A stretch of DNA of 27,070 nucleotides, taken from contig LWCA01000457.1 of NCBI GenBank assembly GCA_001642005.1, positions 1 through 27,070 of the forward strand, read 5' to 3'. The notes beneath the pieces were generated by a model that saw nothing but the letters and a program-made list of their open reading frames with translations, made no database searches and was not told where the DNA came from. The position numbers were made by a program, and so were the translations under genes. The stretch is from Intoshia linei (taxonomy: Eukaryota > Orthonectida > Rhopaluridae). The first letter of the stretch is position 1. Each line of letters starts with the position of its first letter. Below, one piece after another: positions 1 through 17,400 of this stretch.

Positions 1-164
1 CAACTGTTTCTTGAGATGATAATGGCTGGGATGATGAAACTAAATTATATACTTTCATTGGAATTGGTAAAGTTGAACTTTTGGTGGTCGGATAAAAGTA
101 AAGGCTTAATTTATTTGTTTGTTTTCTTCTTTTAAGAATACAGAAATAGTTGTATTTATTAAAT

Positions 165-647
165 TGGTACTGAATATATATCATCACATTGAAAATGACA
201 AAATAGATTTTTATAATTTTATTTTTTCTGGAATATATGCTATTTATGACAATTTTTAGGATTGGACTGTTTTTACTTTATTTTTAATATTATACACACA
301 TTTTGTCTAATAAAATTGGACTGTTTTTACTTTATTTTTAATATTATACACACATTCTGTCTAATAAAATTCAAAAATAAGATAACAATTGTTTTTAAAA
401 TGCTTTACGCAAATGTTAACAAACAAAAAATTAAGATGAAATAATTCAGTTTAACGTAAAAAGTAATGTGATATGATGGTTCCACCTGAAACAAATTTGG
501 GAACCACTCTCTTAAAGGATTGATAATAGTGAATAGTAGGATATTTAAGTTAGATTTTCAACGTGAATTTATTTTTTATGTATAATAAAAATGTGCCCTC
601 GGCAGAGCTAAGTCTTGTTTGTACGTAGTACATAATAGTCAATCTAG
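165..647 (+). mobile_element. Helitron-like element, 3' part (copy A)
   Basis: This matches, in direct orientation, 10535-10734 and the reverse complement of 21058-21555. The conserved tail contains GTGCCCTCGGCAGAGCTA, then a small hairpin (TGTAC-GTA-GTACA), then about 11 nt, then CTAG at 644-647 followed by T. That is the arrangement of a Helitron 3' end. No matching 5' head is seen upstream in the window, so this copy is truncated or its left border has decayed. A segment at 480-513 reads like a hAT terminus (TTTGGGAACCACT). Confidence 0.6.
261..368. repeat. 54-bp tandem duplication inside Helitron copy A
   Basis: The 54-bp unit beginning ATTGGACTGTTTTTAC occurs twice in a row (261-314 and 315-368) with almost no differences, so the duplication is recent. 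The related copy at 21290-21345 has this unit only once. The short open frame here (262-444) is just this repeat read in frame and is not a gene. Confidence 0.8.
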
Positions 648-998
648 TGATATTATAAATGTAATAAATTAATGTGTCAACACAAATTTGGTAAATTTTA
701 ACATTAGTGACTAATGGAATAGTAAATATTTATTGTACAATAGAACTTGACAAAATTTAATGTAAATCAATGTCTTTCTAATATTTATATTACATCAGAA
801 ATCGGCAATCAATAAAACTTTTTACTTTGGGACCCTAAAGTAAAAATTTTACTGATATCAAAATTGTCACATATAGCTTCAAAAATACAGAACACAGGTT
901 ACAATAATTATGATACATGTATCAATTACGACAATAATATAATAATGATGCATTATACTATATCATGGTTTCTAACGTGTTGACCGGGTTTATTCAAG

Positions 999-1652
999 TA
1001 TTCTCGTTCGACTCCAATATCTCAATCTACTGGCAACCAAAATTCTCAGGTTCAGCCACTTGATTTATCTTCTAACCAGACTACACATACGGGTAGAAGA
1101 AAGTCAAAAACCCCCAAAAAAATAAATACTCAATCTCACACGTGGGAATCATTTACCGATAATAAAGAAGAATGTAATGATCACGAAGAAAGCAATGAAA
1201 TTGTACAAGAAAATGGCGTTCAAAGCAGTATCAATCGACGACTGTTATTGACTAGAAACAAAATCAAAAGTACTTCAGGAAATAATGGAATTTTTGCCCG
1301 AATGATGTCAAATAGATTATTTAATAATAATGACAAAAAACAGAACAATCGAAAAAGTCCTCCTGTCCCACAATTAAAGTTTTTTTGCTGCAAATTGTGC
1401 AACAAATTTTATATAATGTGTCCATTGTTACATGTTATCCTAACTTAAATAATATGCTACGCGATTTTTGTTTGTGTGTCTGTCTCTCTGTGTGTTACGC
1501 TGTATTTAAATAACTACCCATCGTAGAATTTTTTAAAGACCACATTTCCATTACATAATCTTATAAGTATGGTGAAAGGTGACGAAAAAATTGTAAATTT
1601 ATTTGAAGTTGATAAAAAATTTAATTATCAAAATTTAGTAGAAAAATATTAA
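999..1652 (+). CDS. Unidentified gene, 3' part (partial; exon borders uncertain)
   Basis: I do not recognise this protein. A frame stays open from about 999, after a TTCAAG acceptor, to a TAA at 1446-1448. It encodes a hydrophilic, Ser/Asn/Lys-rich, low-complexity chain with a basic stretch (GRRKSKTPKK) and an acidic one (NKEECNDHEE). The stop falls inside a Helitron-like head that starts at 1438, so the natural reading may splice out before it. A short open segment at 1568-1652, after a TTATAAG acceptor, begins MVKGDEKIVNLFEV and ends in TAA, and could be the true last exon. An upstream exon may lie near 15-83 (reading DDNGWDDETKLYTF after a CTTGAG acceptor), separated by a repeat-filled intron. 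The composition is less AT-rich than the flanks, which supports coding. Exon borders are guesses. Confidence 0.35.
1438..1556 (+). mobile_element. Helitron-like 5' head fragment (copy E)
   Basis: It begins at an A|T junction with TCCTAACTTAAATAATATGC, followed by TACGCG, a GTGTGTGTCT-type run and then TATTTAAATAACTACCC...TAGAATTTT...CCACATTTC. The same order is seen at 7212-7320 and, reversed, at 8740-8840, 4650-4751 and 22340-22459. This is the typical layout of an animal Helitron 5' end. The rest of the element is missing. Confidence 0.55.
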
Positions 1653-2393
1653 AGGTACATTAAAAGTATATAAAATAATAAATCGTTAATAAATGAATAT
1701 ATATGTAATAGATCTCTCTTCACAGTCTCATGATACATGATAAATTAAGATTTTTATCGAATTTTGAAGGTTTATTTAATTTATTTTACTTTATTTAAAA
1801 TTTAATTCTTTCGAAATTGATAAAGTAACACATAATTTTTAAATGCAAATGAAACATGTACTTTGAATAATTCATTATAATGAAAAATTACCCTCTATTG
1901 TAATAATTATGGAGTCTACTTTTAATTCTATCAATGTCAGGATATTCCACAATACGTGGTAATAAGGATTTATTTTTTAAAAATATTAATACATGTAAAT
2001 GTGTATAATATCTTTAACGTTTTTTATTTCTTGGCTAAAGTTCCAACTTAATATAATTCAATATTTTTTAAACCACATAATTACACACCTAGTATAAGCT
2101 TGAAGAATATTTGAATTAACAAGTAATAATGTAAATAAAAATGTTAATTTAAATTTTGATAATTCTGAAATGTACAGAGTAAAATAGTATTAACATTTTT
2201 TACTACCATTGTATACCCCATTAAAAACCTAAATTTACATTTTATATTAATTAGATGGAAAAATAAACGCAAAATTAATAAATAGGTTGCTCTGTTTCGA
2301 AAGGTTTATTCAAGAGGTAAATAAAACTAAAGCAAATATTTGACTGAATTGTTGTATTCACACATTAAAATATATTGTAATACGACCTTTAAA
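1653..2393. other. Intergenic, nothing recognised
   Basis: AT-rich sequence with stops in all frames. It must hold the promoter and 5' UTR of the calponin-like gene, but I see no clear TATA-type or other site that stands out from the AT background. Confidence 0.5.
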
Positions 2394-3136
2394 ATGTCTT
2401 ACAGAGCTGCAAAATCCGGAGATCAAATTGCCATTCAACAAAGGGTAAGTCTAAATGACATTTAAGTTTATATAATTAGTTGAATGATCGATTTTCTTCA
2501 TCTGAATGTTACAAACTACTAAACTACATGCAAATTATTTTGGAAGAAGATTTTGGAATGGAAGTTGAGAATGAATGTGTAAAAATGAGCGAATTTTTAA
2601 GGTTGATTATGGACGGTCGAATTTTCATCAAGTAAAATAGTATTACTAATGTGTAAACATGATTTAGATTTGTAAATAAAGTATTTAACAGGAATATCGC
2701 CATTCATCCCCCAGTAGCAAACGAGGGCAGAGAAAAATACAAAATCCGAGAGAGGATAATGGTTCTTATTGAGTCAATGAAGAATGATACTAAACTGAAA
2801 GAATTTGAAGTATTTGACGTTGAAGTTTTGATGGACAATACAAATTTGAGTGCTGTTTTAGATTCCATGCGTCTATATTGCACAAATGTACATTTTTTTT
2901 ATTTCCCATTATAAAATATTAGATTCAAGAAATGAATATTGGACCTTCAGGGTATTGGCCAGTTAAGGTACGAAATGTTTTATTATTATTTTTATTTTTT
3001 ATAGGCTAAAAGAAATGAAAGAAAATTTAGTGCCGAAAAAATTGCTGACGGAAAAAAAACTATTTCTCTGCAAATGGGTACCAATGAAATGGCTACCAAT
3101 AAAGATCCTTTTGGTAATCGAAGAAATATTACTTAA
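2394..3136 (+). CDS. Calponin/transgelin-like actin-binding protein
   Basis: Five exons join in frame: 2394-2444, 2480-2631, 2692-2870, 2930-2967 and 3005-3136, giving 183 aa. Introns are 35, 60, 59 and 37 nt, all GT..AG. The C-terminus carries one calponin repeat (residues about 158-180) with the core ISLQMGTNEMATNKDPFGNR, preceded by FSAEKIADGK, which aligns with the FSEEQLRxGQ stretch of transgelins. The first ~128 residues fit a divergent calponin-homology domain: EFLRLIMDGRIFIK sits where transgelins have FQNWLKDGTVLCEL, and VFDVEVLMDNTNLSAVLDSM matches TVDLxEGKNMxAVxxTL. Family members bundle actin in muscle and other contractile cells. The length fits single-repeat transgelins (about 185-200 aa). 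The conserved Trp of the CH core seems to be missing. The acceptor at 2930 was chosen because it keeps the frame; the domain call itself is secure. Confidence 0.85.
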
Positions 3137-3792
3137 TTTGTACCAGCTATTACATTTTATGATATAAACATTTTATTTTTGTAGTTATATAGTTTTTAAA
3201 ACTTATTTGACGTTTAAACTAAACTATTTTGAAATTTATTTTCTCTCCGTAAATAAATGAAATACTTGATAAATTAATCAATTCGAATCGAAGGAATTTT
3301 CAACGTGACTCATGTTGCAGATTTCTAGCTTATATTTTTTCTAAACTAAGTAAGAATTAAAGAATAATAAGTACATCTTATGTATCTATGTATCTATGTA
3401 TATTTTTGTTAGTATAATTTATGAGAATTTACAAAATTAATCAATTTATGGGACTAAAACCCATATTTTTGTATTTCAAACGTGCATACTAGGGTGTGAA
3501 TTTTAATAGTTTTTTGGAAATTACAATGTATACCTAGTAGAACAATTCCTACTGTTTTTGAAATTGAAAGATTAATAATTAAATTTTTATTTTTATTTAC
3601 TTAAAAAATAAGTAAACTATGTTAATAAAGTTAAAAAAGTTAAATTTTTTCCAAATGTTAGATTTTGTAATACATTTTTTATTATTGAACTATAATTCAA
3701 ATTATAATTTATATCGATTTAATAATTATTTAATCGTGCATTTTTTTACAAATTTAATCCTATTCATCAAATAATATCATCCTTATATAATA
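3137..3792. other. Intergenic, nothing recognised
   Basis: Very AT-rich spacer after the calponin-like stop. AATAAA-like strings near 3250 could serve polyadenylation. There is a short TATC-TATG microsatellite at about 3378-3402. No coding potential seen on either strand. Confidence 0.5.
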
Positions 3793-4751
3793 CTAGGTTA
3801 ACTGTTATGTACTATGTACAAAATTTTTTGTTATGAAAAAATATTTTGAAAATCAGAATTTGAAATTTGAAATTTAAAAATTGCGTAGCAATGAAAAAAA
3901 TTCCGAAGGAATAAATTATGTAGATTTTTACCAATATTTCTATATTGGAAATGTAGACGTTCACTGCACATTTTTTTTTGAAATTTTAAGATCAATATTT
4001 ACATTTTCAATTTTTATTTTAATCGAAATATTTAAAAAATATTGGTTGAAATATATTAAAAATTATTTTTCATCGGGAATGCGTAGATTCCTCGGGTTAC
4101 TTTTGCATTTATATCTACTGGAATAAGCTCTATCAGAATAATTTTTTTTTTAATTTTCGGACCGTTAATTATTTCATATTTTTTGTTAATAAAATATTTC
4201 GGAAAAAAAATATATGAATACTAAAATGCTTTTTTGACCGTGAAGTCGTCACTTATCAGATTAAAATGTTTTGTGTGTGTTAACAGGATAAAACTGTACC
4301 ACTTGTAATTTTTTTAAATTCTAGGGCTGTTTTCATCAAAAAAAGGGTAATTTGAGTTTTGGCGTTGAAAATATAATTTTTTTAAATTTAAATTTATGAT
4401 AATGTTTATGATTTTAAAATCCGTATCAGCGTATATATTTTTTTAAATTCTCGAACTCGTTTGATTTTCAAAAAAAAGACAATTGGGATATATATTTTTT
4501 TAAATTCTCCAACTCGTTTGATTTTCAAAAAGAGGGACAATTTTTTAAATTCTTGAACTCGTTTGATTTTCAAAAAGAGGGACAATTGGAGTTTTTGACC
4601 CGTAAGATATCAGTTTGGGAGGTTGGAATTTATCTTATTATACATCCCAGAAAAAACTGTAATTGAAATGTGGATTTTATAAAATTCTAAGACGGGTAGT
4701 TATTTAAATAAAGCGGAATACACACACACAAACAAAAATTGCGTAGCAGGA
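3793..4751 (-). mobile_element. Non-autonomous Helitron-like element (copy 1)
   Basis: Read on the minus strand, the element ends at 3793 with ...GTACATAGTACATAACAG, TTAACCTAG and then T. It starts at 4751 with A|TCC and runs straight into TGCTACGCAATTTTTGTTTG, having lost about 14 bp present in other heads. The interior (about 3880-4210) matches 7815-8140 and 21595-21925. No Rep/helicase is encoded. The open frame at 3881-4126 is part of the repeat, not a gene. Confidence 0.65.
4441..4590. repeat. Three short tandem units in Helitron copy 1
   Basis: The motif TAAATTCTCGAACTCGTTTG, followed by ATTTTCAAAAA, starts at 4444, 4501 and 4546 with small changes. Copies 2 and 3 of the element carry it only once (about 8624 and 22235), so it expanded locally in this copy. 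Confidence 0.75.
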
Positions 4752-5685
4752 TTGATACATTTTTAAAAGCATTTTCACTGTATTAACGAAATAAATTTTT
4801 AAAAAAAAGAGAGTAAAATATTATAAATATATATAAATTATTTTTAGTTTGTAAAATAGCATTTTGACCGTGAAATTCTAACTTTGTGACATTTAAATTT
4901 TTATATATGTTAGCTGAAAAAAGAGTATTAGCTGTGATTATTTCATTTTTTAAATTAATGGATAATTGTCGTTTTGGGCGTGAACACTTAAGTTTTTGAT
5001 GTTGAAATTTATGATGATGATCATGATTTTAATATCTCTATTAGAAAGTATCTTTTTAATAATTCAAGGATTATTTTCATTAAAAAAAATGGTAAGTTAT
5101 GGTTTTGGCCGTGATTGTGATTGTGCAAATTTTTGTTTTTTTTAATTTTGAGACTGTCACTTTTTTCAATAAAGGTTTCCACGCAGACACATATTTTTAG
5201 CAACGTTTACTTTACATAAGCAATCGTTATATATTTATTTAATTCCTGTTACGACTGTTATAAATTGACCCAAAAATCTTGTAGTTTAATATTAATGACA
5301 TTAGTGTTAATTTATTAATTATATTAATTTCAATGCGATTTGTCAAGTTGGTGAAAATTAGAACAAATAATTTGTTTTATGATGTATATCTAAATTGTAA
5401 TTATAAAATCAAATACTGTTTGACTAAATATATGGATCAATAAATCAAAAAAATGTATTGAAATTCATTTTAATCCGATACGATTCATTAAGGAACGACA
5501 TTCAAATTAAAAAAAAAGTTTTTGTAATAATTATACATATACATGTTTTAATTGTATCTGACACCCTAATGATGATATATTATACTTTTATATTGATTGT
5601 ATTCAAATATAATTGAGAATCAATAACTTTTAACATGGTGTATTTTGTCAATTTATGGTAAATATGTAATGCGTTCATTTAGGAT
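4752..5685. other. Intergenic with degenerate Helitron-related sequence
   Basis: Stretches at about 4855-5170 (for example TTTTGACCGTGAAATTC) resemble the interior of the Helitron-like copies but are heavily decayed. The segment TGGTTTTGGCCGTGATTGTG, continuing ATTGTGCAAATTTT, at about 5099-5131 is repeated almost exactly at 5777-5810 inside the first CaMKI intron. No gene seen. The promoter of the kinase gene must lie here but shows no distinctive site. Confidence 0.5.
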
Positions 5686-11987
<6,302 letters not shown>

Positions 11988-12241
11988 TACAGTAAAAAAT
12001 TGTAGTTTCAAAATACAAAAATAAATATTTTAAATATACAGTTCACATATTAACTATTAACTCATGAATTTGATAAAAAAAATTGTTGGTTATTATCGAT
12101 TCTTACGGTATCGTTTCTAAATTCAATACTTAAATAAATTTTAATTGCAATTTTCATATTGTTTGAATAGTTTGGCAAATAATCTATTCAATAGATCAAT
12201 ATTTTTAATTTTTCTATTCTTTGCTTAAATATTGTTTAGCA
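11988..12241. other. Short intergenic spacer
   Basis: Only 254 nt separate the CaMKI stop from the HINT start codon. It must hold the 3' end signal of one gene (AATAAATATT at about 12021) and the promoter of the next. An acceptor-like TTGTTTAG sits just before the HINT ATG. Confidence 0.6.
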
Positions 12242-12868
<627 letters not shown>

Positions 12869-14495
12869 TTTTACAATGTGTTTTTTCATATTAAATCTTA
12901 TACAATCAGTTTCTTGTAGTAATCTTTATTTGTAATTGACTTGGATTATTTTTAGATTTTTGACACCTATTTTTTGAATTTTTATTAAAATTAGAAAAAA
13001 TTTTTTTCGATTTTATAATACAGTAGACGCTATTCATAACATTTTTTTGGTGTTGTAATGGAAAATATAAACGTTAATATTATGATATTTATTATTATAT
13101 TTTGAAAATTTCGCTTCATTTCGATAATGTAAATAATAAATTTAATTTTATTTTACAAAGTCAACAATGCATAATACAATTTAAACAGTAAAAAATGAAG
13201 TTTAGTTACTAAAAAATAGATGCGTTACCTATGATGTGTCACTTATCATAAGTCTTATGTAAAATGGATAAATTTTTAACGTACTAGTTACTTAGAAACC
13301 AAAATGAAATTAAATTTAAAATTAATATTTATATTACATTAGTATTTATGATTAGACATAATTTTTAGACACAAATCATTGTTATTTAGTATACATTTAT
13401 AAAAATCAGAACAATTATTTTCACTATTTTGAAATAATTATTAATTACTAATTAAATTTGTTTTACTTTAAAATTGAAAATATTGATAAAGTGTGATTTT
13501 AATTTACTTACAATTAAGAAAGTTTATTTCAAATAAAACGTAAATAAACATCTTTCTATACAAATTTATACCGTAAAATTTTTACGTTTACATAGAAATT
13601 ATCGAGTACGTATTTTTAACTTAAACTAACTAAAATTTCCACTAAAAACTTTCAAAAATTTTTCTTCTTTTCACGATTATCATGAAACTATCACACGCAA
13701 CTTTATCAGTATTTGGACCATGAAATTTCGAAAAAAAGTATAAAAAATCAAACCCCTAATGTATATAGCTATTATAACTAATTTAGTTTAAAATTTATGT
13801 CTGTTACAGTTTATTTAAGAAAGTAAGAAGAGACGAGTTTTAAAAATTCCATATTTCTATTAGTTTTTCGAGATGTTGTTTTATCGCAAATTTCATTATC
13901 ATTAAAAAATGTTATTAATTTTAATTTTGGTTTTAAAAAATTTTAAAATATACATGGAGACAGGTCTAGGCACGATATGATGAGCTTAATTTTTTGAATT
14001 AATATACCATGTTAGATAAAAATTCAGTATAGTGGGTGATTTTTTCTCCAACAGGGTAAAGCGAAAAAAGCTATCTACCACTGGAAAGAGGAACCATAAA
14101 ATGCGGTTTAATTTGTACAATGTACATACGGGCTTACTGTTGACTCTCAGTAATCATGTATGGAAACATTGACCTTGATATAGCTATTTACTGTTCGTAT
14201 GCAGTACACCCTATGTCACAAGGTGTCCAGGGTTGTGTTACACAACAGATAATTTTTAATAAATTAGAATTCCACATAAAAGAAACTGGTTAAAATTATC
14301 TAATTATCGACTTCTTAAACATGCAGATAATTATTATGATAATAACCTACATATTAATGTAGCAACGTAAATTTTAGCAAACAAGTAAATTACGTTATCG
14401 ATGTATCAAATTAAACCTAGAAATTCACAAAATAAATATGTAGAATCAAAATAAAGTTGGACACTATCTATAGTTAACTTATAGTTACAATCAAC
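12869..14495. other. Intergenic; unexplained GC-richer island at about 13970-14260
   Basis: Most of this 1.6 kb is plain AT-rich DNA with no gene or repeat that I recognise. About 13970-14260 is clearly less AT-rich (for example GGGTAAAGCG, GGAAAGAGGAACC, GGTGTCCAGGGTTGTG). No frame gives a convincing protein and I recognise no tRNA or snRNA. It may be an unknown non-coding RNA, an old insertion or regulatory DNA for TMEM62. Confidence 0.5.
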
Positions 14496-17400
14496 ATGCT
14501 TCATATTTTCAAAAATATGGGCAAAAAGTTTTTATTGATATTTATTTTTTTTTTGTTTTCATGTTATTATCTCCACATTTTTGACATTTATCAAATTTTC
14601 CATTCAAATAAAACAGCCGATTCTCACCCAAAAGATAATTTGGAACCCTTTCCAGGCAATTCTCATAAACATTTATACGTTTTTGTTCAGGTAAATTTTT
14701 GATATATAATATTCAGTTTATCACTATACTTAGACATTGTGAGTTATCAGTTTAGAAAATATTTTCAATTTTTATTGACCTTATTGTTTATTTACATTCT
14801 GATATTTCAATGTGAAATACAAGTACAAAATAATTCATTGTTTCATTTATTTTAAATTAATAATTGATTATATTGTATTATGATATTATTGAAATATTAT
14901 GTTAAATTTAATAGCTTAAATATTGACTTTGAGTTGATTGAATTTCAAGTGTAAGGTTATTGGTGTGATTCTTAAACTATTCAATTTTTGGTTTTTTTAA
15001 TGTATACTGTGAAAACCAAAAAGGGTAAATTACTAATTTTATAAAAATTTATTTTCAAGTGGAATAGCTCACTAATATTATTCAAGAATGCATTATATAT
15101 TTTAATGTTTAATGTAGCTTTCTGACATCCATATCAGTAAATTTGTTGATACAAATAGAACACACCATTTGATAGAGTTTTGTAAAAGCACCCTATCTCA
15201 AATTCAACCCACTATTGTACTTGTCTCAGGTAAGCAATGTTTAACATTGCAAAAATATTTTTCTAGGTGATTTGACTGACGCCAAATTCAAAAATTTCGA
15301 AATGTCTGGTCAAATCGAATCCGAATGGGTTGATTATAGAAAAATTATAAACAATTGCTATAAATACATTCCAAAAAACACATCTTGGTTAGACATTAGA
15401 GGAAATCATGGTTCAATTTTTATTTATGCAAATTTAATCAGTTTTACAATTTAATTTAGACATGTTTAATGTTTACAATCCTAATTCAAAGAACAATTAT
15501 TTCATGTTTTATATTAATTTCTATTTTATAATTATTTTCAGCAAATACTCTCAACAAGGTAGACTACGAAATTATGAGTCTTATGTTCATCATTTGAAGT
15601 ATACATCCGATAATGATTATTACAGATTTATAGCTATCGATTTGACCATGAAGCCTGGTCTAAGAAGACCTTTTAATTTTATGGGAGAATATAACGACAA
15701 TGTATGACAGATGTATTGGTATCTTCGTCACTTTTTCAATTGGTTGAGTAGTTCTTTAGTTTCCTATTTTTTAGATGAGATGATAGTTTTTTTACCGATT
15801 AAACTTTAAAGTTGTTAAATTCCAACAAGAAAAATTAACCATAACATTCTTTAAAATGGCTCACTATATAAAAACCTTTAAATTACTTGGAATAGTGTCA
15901 TTGCCAATAAGAAATGTACTAATCTATCTCATTAAAAGTTTTTAATTTTAAATTAGAATAAAAGAGATGTTGAAAATTTATTAAACAATCGCAATCAAAA
16001 ATTTAATCACACTTTTATTTTCGGACATTATCCTTCTTCCGCGGTTGTAAACAAAAATTCGTTTTTAAATGTTTTGGAGTAACATTGAATTTTTATTCTT
16101 TATAAAAATTATTAGATCAGCCAGTATATATTTCTGTGGACATTTACACAGTTTTCATGGGTATATTGATGCCATGTTTGCACGGCATTCTAAAGGAAAT
16201 TTAGAATTGGAATTATCTGATTGGAAACAATATAGACGGTTTTAATTTCATTTATTTATTACAATTAATTCAGTGTTTTTCAGTCTGGGAGTCAGAATTT
16301 GGGTTGATAATCTTTTTCAAATTTTGCTAAATTACATTGTTTATTCTACGTAATCATACAAGGTAAAATTAAGCTCGAAGACAAGTTTCTAAGATTGTCA
16401 GTTTTTTGAGTGAATTGTTATGTTCAGAGTCTGAACTTCAGACACTGTCTGTTTTATGTGTTACGAAATTCATTTAAGGTTTATCTATAGTAATGATTGT
16501 GCCGGGAAAAAAACGGGACAAAAGTCCCGGGATATATAATAATTTCCGGGATTTTCTGAAAAAAATTGAGACATACCTGTATTTGATTTATGTTTGTTAT
16601 TACTATGAAAATATGATTATATTATAATATTTAAAATTTATCATTTCAAAAATACCATTTCAAACCCTCATGGAAAAATTGACTTACACCGATATTCTTT
16701 TCAAAAATCTGATTTTACGAAATCTTACGAAAAAAAGCCACTTCATCAAACCACAAATAAAAAATCTTATTTTCCAGCCCTTAATGGAAAAATACCCTTT
16801 TTCCAATATTTTTTTGAAAAATCCCATTTTACCAAACTTTTAAATTAAAAGCCACTTATTTGGTTCCAAAACAAAAAACCTAATTTTACCAACCCTTAAG
16901 GAAAAAATCCATTTTTACAATATTTTTTTAAAAAATTCCATTTTACCAAACTTTTAAATTAAAAGCCACTTATCTGGTCTTAAAACAAAAAACCTAATTT
17001 TACCCACCCTTAAGGACAAAATCCTTATTTACAATATTTTTTTGAAAAATCCAATTTTTTTAACTTTTATACATAGTTCTGAAAAGCTAATGTTGTCACT
17101 TCACTATATTAACTATAGATTCTATAGTTTTTGGGTTAATTATGAGTTCGACCATTATTAAAATCGATAATAAATGAGCCAAAATTTAAAAATGTACAAA
17201 AAACATGATAAAACAACAGACATGGACAAAGCCGAACCTATTATACCCGATACCTTTTCGGAGGGCCTCATTGAAATCTTTGTATAATAGCGGCCTCATT
17301 TTACCAAATTGAGCATTCAAAAAAGTATAGTCTTGAATATCATTACTATTTTATGTGTTTAATTTAAATTGTCAACTCAAAAGCCTTATACAAGTGGTTA

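Noticed and set aside
262-444. 60-codon open frame with a repeated LDCFYFIFNIIHTFCLIK
   Set aside because: It is a 54-bp tandem duplication inside a Helitron-like tail, read by chance; there is no protein family match and the other copies are not open.
1220-1405. Minus-strand open frame
   Set aside because: It is the shadow of the better + strand coding frame at 999-1448.
3881-4126. 81-codon open frame
   Set aside because: It lies in the Helitron interior; the matching segments at 7815-8060 and 21600-21830 are broken by stops.
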